Part shown: piece by piece, positions 32,662 to 43,439 of the stretch
How positions within the stretch are numbered: position 1 is the stretch's first letter
Layout: each line of letters begins with the position of its first letter
NCBI RefSeq assembly: GCF_000801105.2
Contig: NC_079519.1
Coordinates: 12,832,668 to 12,896,667, forward strand
Reading direction: 5' to 3'
Source: Raphanus sativus
Taxonomy: Eukaryota > Streptophyta > Magnoliopsida > Brassicales > Brassicaceae
DNA: 64,000 bases
Translations under genes and position numbers: made by a program
Notes under the pieces: generated by a model
The model's database searches: none
Told to the model about the DNA's origin: nothing
Seen by the model: only the letters and a program-made list of their open reading frames with translations

Positions 32662-32670
32662 TTTCAATTT

Positions 32671-33688
32671 TGTTGTTTCGCATCTCTATCTAGGTCTCTA
32701 GTAACTCTTTCAAACCATCATTTTCTTTCCAGGTATCTGGAAATTGTGCTATGATCAATAAAAATACTTTCTAAAAATCTATAAACTATCTTTGACCTAC
32801 CAATTGTCATTATTTTTTGTTATTATTTGAATACTCTTCGTATTAATTAATGAAAAATCTTTTTCTATTACATTAACCTAATTTAATTATTTGTCCATAT
32901 GTCTTTATGATGAACACCACCACATATGTAATTACGCGCTTTTCTTCGGATTGTGTAACGCCCACGCCCTGCTCCCCTGAAGTTCGATCTGGGTTCAGAG
33001 TGGGTGGTATGGACAGCATATACTCATTTTAAATAACCTAACGTGTCATATTACTGGAGTCAATGGTAGCACTACTTTATATGAAATACCAGCTTACCTA
33101 TATCTATACACTTTTGTTTACAGTCATGCGCAGGGAAATAAAAAGGAGGGAATGAGTAAATGGGTTACTCAATGAATTGGTTCTAGACCAGTCTACATGC
33201 ATGACATTCTACACTACTCAATGCAGAAAAGAGAACTTATTAGCCACTACAATCAAGCAAATGCACATACTATAACATACCATCATTTCCAGTCAGGACA
33301 CGTAAGTGATATCATATGGGGAGGCTCCAAAAATAAGGCTAACAGTCACATGGGAATACCATCGGAGAAAAACAAATGGTCTACAACACATAAAAGTCAT
33401 TTGTACACATTTCTACTTTTGCAACGGTCTTCTTGTCGAGATTCCACGTCCATTGTTTTTTTTCTTTTGCCGACTTAGACACATTATTCTACTCGAAGTG
33501 TATCTACATATATTCTTTGTGCACGATGAACTTTGCTAACTCTCAATTCCAAATTATTTTACTGAAATATGAATTTCACCATCAGCTAATTATTTATGGT
33601 TTCAACAGACTTACACAAAACTGTTTTTTTTGGTCATACCAAATACTACGATTTTGTAACTGGGAAAGGATGTTTTATGCAATCTGAG
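32671..33688. other. Intergenic sequence between SWEET and the LINE
   Basis: No gene is supported; the short plus-strand frames at 33197-33687 have no recognisable domain or codon pattern. A TGTAACGCCC string near 32955 recalls Cassandra-type LTR starts but has no partner. Confidence 0.5.
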
Positions 33689-33705
33689 GTCAGTATATAC
33701 GTATT

Positions 33706-34978
33706 TTTTTTTAACTCTAAGAAATATAAATTGCACAACCAGAATGTTGCCAACAACAAAAGGAAATCTAGAAAACAAATGAGGGAAAAACAAACACCCT
33801 ACACCAAGAAACTCGACCTAAAGTCACAGTTTCAAACCACCATCAGAGAAACATTCAGCAAAACAAACACCAACCCTTTAACTTGTCGCAAATCACCAAC
33901 TAAACAGCCCTTGACCTCGTCGCTTCTTCTGCAAGTAATCCTCTAAGCCAAACCGGATCACCCTGTGCCACATATGACTGTATTCTCCTCTCCTTTGTAA
34001 CACTACGAGCTATCATGAAAGCCGGTTTATTCGCACCTCGACGCACCATCAAAACCTCCCACTCACTGATATGACCAAGAGCCTCTCTTATTTCCTCGCC
34101 ATATGCTCGCAATGCAGGCCAAGCTTTTGGTCTGTTCACCACCCCAACAACTTCCGAGTCTTCCATTTCAAAAGATACTTTCATGATTCTATGAGCACAC
34201 ATACTCTCTATCGCCCAAATTAAAGCCAGTCTTCGAGCTTCCAAAATCGACGGGACTCCGATAAAAGCTCTCCTGCTATGAAGCAAAGTTACACCATCAC
34301 TGCTTCTAACAATCCAGCTCACACCAGCCACTTTTGTCTTTTTTAACCACGACAGGCCAATGTTACACTTGACTCTACCACTCTCTGGCGCCTTCCAATA
34401 CTTTGCTTTCCTGGCCTTACAGTTCTTCTCCCGAGTTTCTCTAGATGACGCCTCCATAGCATCAAACCAGCGTCTAGCGTCCTCTCTGCACTTTGCAACC
34501 GTTTCCACTGCATCAAAATCTTTGCCTTCAAAGATAAAAGCATTCTTATTCTTCCATAGCATCCATAAAACCCAAAGGAACAGCCTGCTACTCTCCTTTG
34601 GAACCCGCTTATCTTTTCCCAAAGTCATCAGATAGCTGTAATTTTCATATAAAGAGCAGTGCTCAAAGCCTCTTCTAGGGAAAGGGACACCTGAATTCGC
34701 CACACCAAACGAGCCGCCGGACAAGTAAACAAGACATGATTGATAGACTCACCTTCTTCTCCACATTTTTGACACCTAGGATCAACTTTCATTCCTCTTG
34801 CTATGCATTCTTCAGCAACACCTAATGCATTAGATAAAGCTTTCCATAAGAAATTTTTTAATCTTTGGAGCAGTTTCAACCTTCCAAACCTTGCTGCGCA
34901 ATCCATTGATCGACGGTTTGCTCTGAGCCAATCTTCGCACCTCAGACTTGTCAAGAGAGCAAGCCAGCCAGAAAGCCA
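33706..34978 (-). mobile_element. 5'-truncated LINE (L1-type) retrotransposon
   Basis: A 17-bp duplication GTCAGTATATACGTATT flanks it (33689-33705 and 34979-34995), and a T run on the plus strand (33704-33711) corresponds to the 3' poly-A tail of a minus-strand element. Only the last 1.27 kb was copied, so the endonuclease and RT core are missing. This is the usual outcome of target-primed reverse transcription. Confidence 0.92.
33900..34954 (-). pseudogene. LINE ORF2 C-terminus: zinc-binding region and RNase H-like domain
   Basis: The minus-strand frame 34628-34954 carries the zf-RVT module (KLLQRLKNFLWKALSNALGV, CQKCGEEGESINHVLFTCPA) with the C-x2-C...H...C pattern. The frame 33900-34724 continues with WMLWKNKNAFIFEGKDF, SGRVKCNIGLSWLKK, a reverse-transcriptase-like RNase H fold, and a C-terminal segment. 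The two frames are out of phase, so a frameshift near 34640-34720 breaks the protein. It is not a functional host gene. Confidence 0.88.
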
Positions 34979-34995
34979 GTCAGTATATACGTATT

Positions 34996-35273
34996 ATAGT
35001 GGCTAATCTCGATGTGAATAAAAACCGTGAACCAGCAATCGATACTTCCGGGAATATTATTAAAACAATGATATATAAATTATATTTTGCAGCTTTCAAT
35101 TGAAAACAATTTAAAATAATGTTACATCGGTATGTATAATACATCTAAATTCATTTTAGGAAATGTGTTCCACAAAGGAGTTTTTGGTTTTAGCTAGTTG
35201 GACCTTTATATGGATATATTTATATATTTATTAAAAAATGTTAGACAAAAAGTGTTTAATATATGTGAAATAT
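34996..35273. other. AT-rich spacer
   Basis: No feature recognised except a fragment just before 35274 (ttagacaaaaagtgtttaat) that repeats the interior of the adjoining TRIM LTR. This suggests a further partial copy. Confidence 0.4.
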
Positions 35274-35844
35274 CAAATTAAGTTTCACATAAGATAATTA
35301 GACAAGAAGTGTTTAATATATAAATAAAAGTTCAACTCTATTAGTACGAGGCTTTTTGGGATGGAAACCAAAAGTAAATTTATGTGGGATTGTTTCTTAG
35401 GCCCAAAGTGGACAATATTGTACTAATTGGATAATATAGAGTTGGACATGAGTTTGAGAATTCCAACAATTGGTATCAGAGTGGTTGACGAGAAATCTGC
35501 AAGAAGACCATTCGAGAGATGGATGGTATATCCTATGAGTTAGGAATTAGATGTGTGTGTGGCAGAGATCAAGTCAGAAGATCATGAAAGTCAGTTGTGG
35601 GACACGAGATGAATGTGATCCTTAGTTTAAGGGGGAGAATGTGAAATATCAAACTAAGTCTCACATCAGATAATTAGACAATAAATGTTTAATATATAAA
35701 GAGAAGTCCAACTCTATTAGTACGATGCCTTTTGGGATGGAAACCAAAAGTAAATCAATGCGAGCTTGCCTCTTTGACCCAAAGTAAACAATATTGTACT
35801 AATCAGATAATATAGAGTTAGACATGAGTTTGAGAATCCCAACA
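35274..35844 (+). mobile_element. TRIM element (571 bp)
   Basis: LTRs at 35274-35468 (195 bp) and 35640-35844 (205 bp) start TGTGAAATATCAAA and end CCAACA. A primer-binding site ATTGGTATCAGAGTGG (tRNA-iMet type) follows the left LTR, and the tract AAGGGGGAGAA precedes the right one. The interior is only 171 bp and non-coding. I found no clean 5-bp target duplication, and the left flank holds part of another LTR copy, so the insertion is not pristine. Confidence 0.88.
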
Positions 35845-36630
35845 CAATAGCAGTATGTTATAGGAGTATGTTGCATAAGCTATATGCTTTTACTAAATTG
35901 TTTAATAAATTGATTAATAGAACAGTATGAACATATTATTTAAAATTATTATAAAAATTAGTATGTAATATATAATATATTTATTTGTAATTATATTTCT
36001 GATATGTATATATAAAATAAAAAGATATATAATTAATTTATTTATTTTTACTAATTTCAAAAATTATGTTTATGTCAAAATGTTATTTTAAAAATAAATT
36101 TTACATTTAAAATATAATTTGATTATATAATTAATTTAACTATTTCTTAAAAATAATATTTCACATTTAAAATTAATTTTATTAATATAATTAAATTATA
36201 TTTTAAAAGTGAAATACTATTTAATAAAAAATATTATAATGTAAATTTATTTTAGAAATCAAAAATTCATTTTCTGGATATAAAAATAACTTTATGCTTT
36301 ATTAAATAAAATAAATGAACTAATTATATATTTTTCTTAGATTTAAAAATTATAAATGCAAATGATCTTCCAAAAACTTCATATGAGAGCAGTTGCGAGA
36401 GAGCATTAGCATTTATCAAATATCTTTTACAAAAATATCACTTCTTTCTTTCAAAAAATGTCAGTGCTTGGGTTGCAATGTGGCAAACTGAATTGCTTAT
36501 CTGATGAAAGGCACATACTCTCTCCTCTCCTTTCTTTTTAAAATAATACTGTTTGAATTCTGAAACGGAAAAAATGGATGATGAGTAGATTTTAACTAGA
36601 ACAAATATCATTGTTTAACAATACAACTGC
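35845..36630. other. Very AT-rich region downstream of HSD
   Basis: Nearly continuous A/T with no coding potential. It includes the presumed 3' UTR and poly-A region of the minus-strand HSD gene near its right end. Confidence 0.5.
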
Positions 36631-39600
36631 TCATTTTCTTTTAGGCTTAGAGATTAACAGCTCAGGGCAGAGTTTACTAAGCCAGAAGAGAACTCGGACC
36701 CACGACGGCTCTGCCAGAAAGGTCTTTCCCCTGCAGATTCCATTGACAACCGCCTTGGCACATTCCGCTGCTGACTCGATAGCAATAACTTGCGACCAGT
36801 CTTGTTTCTGCAATGAGATCATGTCATAACCGGAAACACAAATAAAATATGTTGATTCATACCTCAGCCAAAAGATCCGGATTTGTATTTCCGTTTTCAA
36901 TTAGTCCTGGAAACACGATTGTCACACCAATTTCCGGACCAAGCTCAATTCTAAGAGTCTCGTAGAAGATTATCATAGCTGCTTTACTTGCCTGAATCAA
37001 ATGTAACATTGTGTCATATTTAATATAGAGAAAACATACGATGAACAAGAAAAAGAAAAGAAAAAACAAGTGGGGAAGAGGAAGTTACAGCGTAGATACT
37101 CATCCTTGGCACTCCAGACCATCCAGCAGGCGACGCGACAGCTACTATCTTTCCTTTGGTTTTCTTTAAATGTGGTATAGCGAAATATGTCGTGTAAACG
37201 GGTCCCCAAAAGTTAGTATTCTGCAAATTGTTATTGACAAACAATGCAATGTAAACGTTCACTAAGATTTTTTATGGATTATGTAATAAATATACACATT
37301 TGTTTTTATATATTAACTCGTAAGATGCAAATAAATCAGTTGTAGAAAATAATTTTAAGTAACTATAATCTAAAAGTTAGAATGTGTACAGAAATATCGC
37401 AATTACGTTTCTAAACTATAACTAGATTTTAACATGCTTTTGAGGATATATCAGTGAAAATTTAATAAAATCAGCATCAAATATTTTGATAAGAGTTGTT
37501 AAAACAGGTAACCCGTCTCGTTAAGATCCAAATATCATTTTAAACTTCAAACTCTATTTATAACTATTTTATTTTAATCAATACTATTAAAACATAAGCA
37601 AAACCTTGAACACAACTTATTTTTAGGCAAATTTATTTTATTAAAACTGAATTACAAAACAATATTTGTGTATTTTAAATGATTTTTTTTTAATTTTTAA
37701 AAATAATTCTAACTATTTAATTTATTGTCTTTTCCAAAACAAAATCGACAGCATTATTTCAAAATAGGAAAAAATATTTTAAGTATTTTATCATTATGTT
37801 TTTCACTCTTATTAACTATTTCATTAATTTTTTTGCCATAATAATTCAACAACATTATTTTAAATGTCAATCATAATAATTCAACATGTTCGAATGAAAT
37901 TGTTCATGACAAGAATTGAAAACAGTTAACAAAGGTTTTTTTTTATTTGTTTAAAATATTAGTCTGGTAAGTATGTTTGTGTATTTGTTGGATACAGGTT
38001 GTTTTTTTTTTGTATCATTTTTTGGATTACGAAATTAGGCTTGATTCGACTATTATAAAATTTAGAGTAGATTTTAAGTCAGAACTTTCCGGATCTGGGT
38101 AGATTCAGTTGTGATGTGTAAAAACCTAAAAATATCTAATTAACTTATAAATTTAGAAATAACATATAATTTTATAATAAAGTAAAAATCCAAAACATGT
38201 CCACGTACGCTCTAGTAAGTTTTTAAATATGTACACTAATTAACATGTAAAATGTATCCTACACGTTAATTTGTATTTAATGAAAATGAACTAGAATATT
38301 TTATACATTTCATTTTATGCATTTTAATTAGGGGAAATCACCAAAAATGACTTAAAATTTGATTTTAAATACAAAAGTATACCCCATATTCAATCAAATG
38401 CAAAAATAATCTAAAATAGTAGTACATTTACAACAACCTCATTATGACCAAACAAAAAAATGTATAGAATTTTACCATTATAACCCTCTCTGTGAGAAGA
38501 CTTAGAGAAGATTTCTTTGTAAATTTTCTCGTTAAATAGATTTTTAAAATAATTTAATTTTTTTATAAGAAACTATTTTGGAAGGAAAAAATCAAAATCA
38601 TGTAATAGTGATTAAACATTTCTAAATGGTGAAAATTTTAGTAAAACTAAAATTTAATTATTTCAACATATATGCGTGAATGTGGATTGAGTCATTGATA
38701 GTTTTGGGTTTAAGGTTTGGTGACATATGTTATAGTATTAGTGGTATTTTAGGGTTAAATTTTGAAATCTTATCTTTTTAGTTTTTTTTAGTTTGACCTA
38801 TATGTGTTTAGTATCTATCTAATAACTTAATTTAAACATTTTCTAAGTTTCTTTTAAGTATAAGGAAGATTTTTTTGCTATTTAGTTAGTTATTTGATTT
38901 TAGGGTTAAGAAGATTTCCCAAGAAATCTTTTTTATTGAAACTATTTATCCTAATTGGAATTTTTGTCTCTGTATATAAAAAAATTTACACATTCTCTTT
39001 CTTATTCTCAAATGGCTGGAACAAAAATGTAATGTTTTTTCACTTTAAAATTCTCCAACCTCTCTTTAATATCTTTGAACATCAAAACACCAAACTTTAT
39101 TTTCTCACTAATTTATCTTCTTTTTCAGGGTTTTTATTACATGATTCTCATCTTTCATTCTTTTATAGGTAGCTCTAAAATTTTTGGATATGTATTTTTG
39201 TGTGTGTTTATATGTTAGATTCTAAAAAACTATAGATTCAACATAATGTGATTGTTTTGTTTATTTTTAAGAATATATATTTTATATTTGAAGTTTTTCT
39301 ATGCTTTGAAGCCATTTGAGTATTTTTGAATTTGCAAGTTTTTCCAAATCTCAATAAGACTTTGGAAGATTTCTCAGAAGACTCTCTGAAGAATTTTTGG
39401 AAGACTTCTTGAGAAGTATGCTAATGGATTTTATGCTAGAAAACTTTCCACAAAGTCTTCCGAAGTCTTTTGACATAGTGGTACGCATTTTAGATATGTA
39501 TTTTGTGTGTTTTATATATTATATTCTAAAAAGTTGTAGATTCAACCTAATGCGACTGTTTTATTTATTATTTATGCATAAAATTTAATTTGAAGTCTTC

Positions 39601-42600
39601 TTTGTTTTTAAGCCATTTGAATGCTTTTAAATATGCAGAACTTTCAGATCTAATATAAACTTTGGAAGACTTCTGCGAAGACATTTTGAAGAATCTGAGA
39701 GGAAGTCTTCTACTGTATTTTATGCTAAAAGGCTTCCCACGAAGTTTTGAGGGAGTCTTGCGAAGTCTTAGATGGTACAAAGGGATGATGTCAAGTGGAG
39801 TCCAAGTTTATCTATGTTGAGGAATGGTATCAATGTGTAGTAATTTTGTTTATGGTGTGTGTTGTGATTTGTATGTGTACTATTTTAGTTGTGAATTTTT
39901 TTGTAAAATTTAAGAGATGTTAATCAAAAGGATTTGGTATGTTTATGTTTTGCCAAAAGTACTTGACATTATTGAAATTATTAATATAAAATTCCAAGAA
40001 ATTTTTTTAACCATTCTACCCACTAGTAACAAGAAAGAACAACACAAAAACTTTAGTCAAATTTACTAGCACTAAGATATAATATTTCTCAAGAAAACTT
40101 AGTCAATTTCACAAAATATCAATATTGAATTTTAGGTGAAACTTGAAATTTTAAATCTCATGGAAGTTCATTTTTTTTATCTTTATGATCTAAAAGACAC
40201 ATTAAACTACATAATTTGATATTCTTGAAGTTACTTAGCACTTTTAAAAGTTAAAAAAATATACCTTGGAGTTACTTAAAACTTTTGAAAATCTAACGTA
40301 AAAGAATTCTTAAGAAGTCTTCTCAGACTAGCTAAAAACATTAGTAAACATGAATATCTGAAATCTCATAATTATCACAAAATATGTTATGAATTTCATC
40401 TAGGAGCTCTAATATTGACTAGTACACATGAATTAATAAGAAAATACTAAAAAATCATTTTAATTGTAGAGTAAATGAAAGTTTATTCAAATATCATTTT
40501 TAGATCCGGTGAAATTCATATTTAGCTATTACAAGCACACATAACTTCTTAGTGGGTGTTACTCACTTGTTCTTGACCATGAATCATGAACTTGAGTAAT
40601 TATAATAAGCTTATAGTTTTTGAAATAAAAAAGTTAATATTTTTGGATGAAATAAGAGATAAAGTAAAAAGAAAATGGTTTATGTGTGTAAGAAATGAGG
40701 ATATGAAGATGTATAAGTTGATTTTATGTGTATTTAGAAATTGAAATTGGTTGTTCATAGTAGTTGGTGTTTTGATGACAATGATAATGTTGTAAATAAA
40801 TGAGGAAGATGAGGAGGAAAGAGTAAAACACTCTTTTTCAAGAAAAGAAAAAAAGTAATGGCATTTTTGTTAATAACTCGAATTTTTATGGTGAATATGA
40901 CAAATAAAATTTCCAAAAAACAATGGGTCATTTTTATGTTAAACTTCAAATTTTGAGAAATATTTGAAAAATCCCCTTCAAACTATGCGTAAGCAACTAT
41001 TGATATATTGTGAGTCATTAACTTTCTGAAAATATTCATTTCAAATCAGAAAAATATTGTAACGCCCCGACCGCCCACGGATAATGGGCCACCCACGCCC
41101 GCTCTCTCGGCCCGTGGGCCCCATCCCATCCGACGGTCGGTCGTTAATTTTCCAAGGCTTGAAATCATTGTTTACTGACCCTGCAATCACCACCCGACCT
41201 TTTTCCGTGCTTTGGCCTCACTTACAGGGTATCGCGAATCACTTCCCGATAGGTCACCCATCCTTTCACTACTCCAGCTCAAGCACGCTTAACTCTGGAG
41301 TTCTAAACGGATGTGTGACGGAAAAGGTAAGTCAACTTTGGTGACATAGGTAACCAAATCAATTCTCTTAAGCCTTTTCACATATCACAACTCGGGATGT
41401 TACAATTCACCCCTTCTCAAAGAACGCAACGTCCTCGTTGCGTCCCACGACAGGTCACAAGACGCCTCTCAGGTCAGAACTGAGACGGCTAACCAGCTCT
41501 GATACCACTTGTAACGCCCCGACTGCCCACGGCTAATGGGCCACCCACGCCCGCTCTCTCGGCCCGTGGGCCCATCCCATCCGACGGTCGGTCGTTAATT
41601 TTCCAAGGCTCGAAATCATTGTTTATTGACCCTGCAATCACCACCCGACCTTTCCCCGTGCTTTGGCCTCACTTACACGGTATCGCGAATCACTTCCCGA
41701 CGGTCACCCATCCTTTCACTACTCCAGCTCAAACACGTTTAACTCTGGAGTTTTAAACGGATGTGTGACGGAAAATGTAAGTCAACTTTGGTGACATAGG
41801 TAGCCAAATCAATTATCTTAAGCCTTTTCACATATCACAACTCAGGATGTTACAAATATATTTTTGAAAACAACGACTTTATAAAATTTAAAAATATCTC
41901 ATAAATATTATCCATATCCATAATTTGTTAAATTCAATATCAATAACAAAATTTATATTTTCACAATGTATACTAGACATCAAAATATTAATCAAACATT
42001 AATATTTCACTGAGGTTAGTTTTATCATAGTAAACTTAGTCAGACAATCTAAAATAATTAAAACTCTGTAAGAAAATAACTAACATATACTCCAATATAT
42101 TTCTACTAAAATTGAAATCAATAAAATTTCTCAAATATTTTTTATTTTAATATAAATACATTCTAATACAAAAAAAAATACATTCTAATACAAATATATT
42201 TGTTAAGTTTCCTTTATTTAAGTTATTCATATATTTAATATAATTAAAAAGGATTTATAACCATTATAGTTAGACTATGTTTTAGAATATTAATAATGTG
42301 TTAGACAAAAATATTGTTTTGATAAAAAAAAACAAAAAATAAGGCAAAAATATTGTACTGAATAATTAAAAAAAGTAGTCAAACAAGAAACAAGTTAGGT
42401 TCTTCACTTTTAATAATATAGAAGTACTATCGATGATTAGTGATTAATTGTTTCATTGTTTCTTAGATTACCATAATGGGAAGAACATCAGAGATTTGTG
42501 AGTAGTCTTCGAAAAACTTGGCCTCTGCGATTCCCGCATTGTTCACCAGGTGATCCACTGCAACCACCACAATGGTGACCAGATTTATTTTGTTTTGTCC

Positions 42601-43122
42601 TTAAAAAAGAAACAATATTAGTTGTTCAAACCGCAAGAAAACAACTCACGTCTTCCAAAACGAGAGATAGTTTCTTCGACAAAACGTTTACAGTCTTCAA
42701 TGACTGAGACATCACCAGGCACCACGGCAACGTCAGGTGATCCAAGCCTCCGGCATCGATTAGCGACAAGTCGGAGACGATCCTCTCTCCGAGCTACTAA
42801 CGTCAAGTATGCTCCTCTACGCGCGTACTCATACGCAAGGTGCTTCACAATTATAAAATTTATAAATGTTTATTTGCTTTAACCATCGGACAACGCTTTT
42901 GATCACTGACTTTGAAAATACGGGGAAGAACACACTAACCTCACCAATTCCTGAGGAAGATCCGGTGATGATGACGACTTTTCCATTGACTTTGTCGGAC
43001 TCTTTGATATTCCTTATGAAGCCAAAGACCCTGAAGAATATTGAAAATGGCATGAACACTACAAGAAGCGAAACCGTGACAACAGGAAGAAAGATGTTAA
43101 GGATCTTGTTAATCAAAGCCAT
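36631..43122 (-). CDS. 11-beta-hydroxysteroid dehydrogenase-like / steroleosin-type short-chain dehydrogenase
   Basis: Six exons on the minus strand: 43122-42940, 42842-42650, 42557-42472, 37220-37089, 36991-36863 and 36807-36631. All have GT/AG junctions and consistent phase, giving 299 residues. Plant HSDs are NADP(H)-dependent SDR enzymes, several of them oil-body proteins acting on sterol/brassinosteroid-like substrates. An N-terminal hydrophobic anchor covers residues about 9-33. The Rossmann nucleotide site is TGSSSGIGE (53-61), followed by NNAGI, catalytic Ser in VASPAGW and the YAASK motif (Tyr-x3-Lys). The family signature EPSWVRVLFWLSKLCPELL follows near the C-terminus. The length fits the shorter HSD members (HSD4/7 or HSD2/3 type from memory) rather than HSD1. 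Intron 3 is 5251 bp, enlarged by transposons. The exact orthologue is undecided. Confidence 0.92.
38331..40976. mobile_element. MULE-like non-autonomous element in the HSD intron
   Basis: The left end GGGGAAATCACCAAAAATGA and the reversed right end GGGGATTTTTCAAATATTTC share an imperfect inverted repeat of about 55 bp (common core CTTAAAATTTGA / CTCAAAATTTGA). The interior repeats gaagacttct-type motifs (39360-39440, 39660-39770) and encodes nothing recognisable. The possible 9-bp flanks (tttaattag-like and ttcaaacta) match poorly, so the insertion is old or the borders are slightly off. Confidence 0.6.
41058..41854 (-). mobile_element. Cassandra TRIM retrotransposon with 5S-rRNA-like LTRs
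   Basis: LTRs 41058-41404 (347 bp) and 41510-41854 (345 bp) run TGTAACGCCCCGAC...GGATGTTACA, and the duplication AATAT lies at 41053-41057 and 41855-41859. On the minus strand the primer site AGTGGTATCAGAGCTGG abuts the right LTR and a purine tract (AGAAGGGGTGAAT) abuts the left LTR. The interior is 105 bp. Each LTR contains, on the minus strand, a stretch that reads like the internal promoter of 5S rRNA. This combination defines Cassandra. Confidence 0.95.
41231..41310 (-). promoter_or_regulatory. 5S-rRNA-like Pol III promoter region in Cassandra LTR
   Basis: The minus strand reads AGAGTTAAGCGTGCTTGAGC and then GAGTAGTGAAAGGATGGGTG followed by acc...gggaagtg. It follows the box A, intermediate element and box C order of plant 5S rRNA. 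The right LTR has the same stretch (about 41680-41755) with a few substitutions (AAACGTGTTTGAGC). Confidence 0.88.
41860..42471. other. AT-rich remainder of HSD intron 3
   Basis: No element ends or frames recognised. The same applies to intron sequence 37221-38330. Confidence 0.5.
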
Positions 43123-43168
43123 ATCCTTGTTTGGCCTTGTGTTTCTTCTCGTTTAAGAGACAGTTATA

Positions 43169-43178
43169 GTTTTATATA
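43169..43178 (-). promoter_or_regulatory. TATA box of the HSD gene
   Basis: On the minus strand TATATAAAAC lies 47-56 bp before the ATG at 43122, so the 5' leader would be short (about 20 nt). It is the only good TATA-like string near the start. Confidence 0.6.
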
Positions 43179-43430
43179 CTTCTTAAGTATTCTTCTGTTT
43201 AGATGTCACTGTCTTGGAATCAATATTAAAGATTAAAGGGCGGAAACCGAAAAAGAATCTTCAATCGTAGTTTTGGCATCTTTTACGTAGCTCAACATTT
43301 GTCATCACTCAACATATAGTAACCATAGAAAAAAGATTCGGTTTTGTGCAAAATTCCGGTTTACAATTCCAACTCCACTCTTTTTTGGAACAAACATGGT
43401 GTGAGCCCAACGAAGAAATAATAATACAGA
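43179..43430. other. HSD upstream region
   Basis: No other gene. It includes the proximal promoter of the minus-strand HSD and ends where LINE coding remnants begin. Confidence 0.4.
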
Positions 43431-43439
43431 ATAAACAGG

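Noticed and set aside
33197..33946. Overlapping plus-strand frames of 77-116 residues before and over the LINE
   Set aside because: No domain or splice pattern. The later ones run through the LINE 3' end and its target duplication, so they are chance frames.
39360..39780. gaagacttct repeats considered as binding-site array for the HSD gene
   Set aside because: They lie inside a MULE-like element with its own inverted ends, so they are more simply element-internal repeats.
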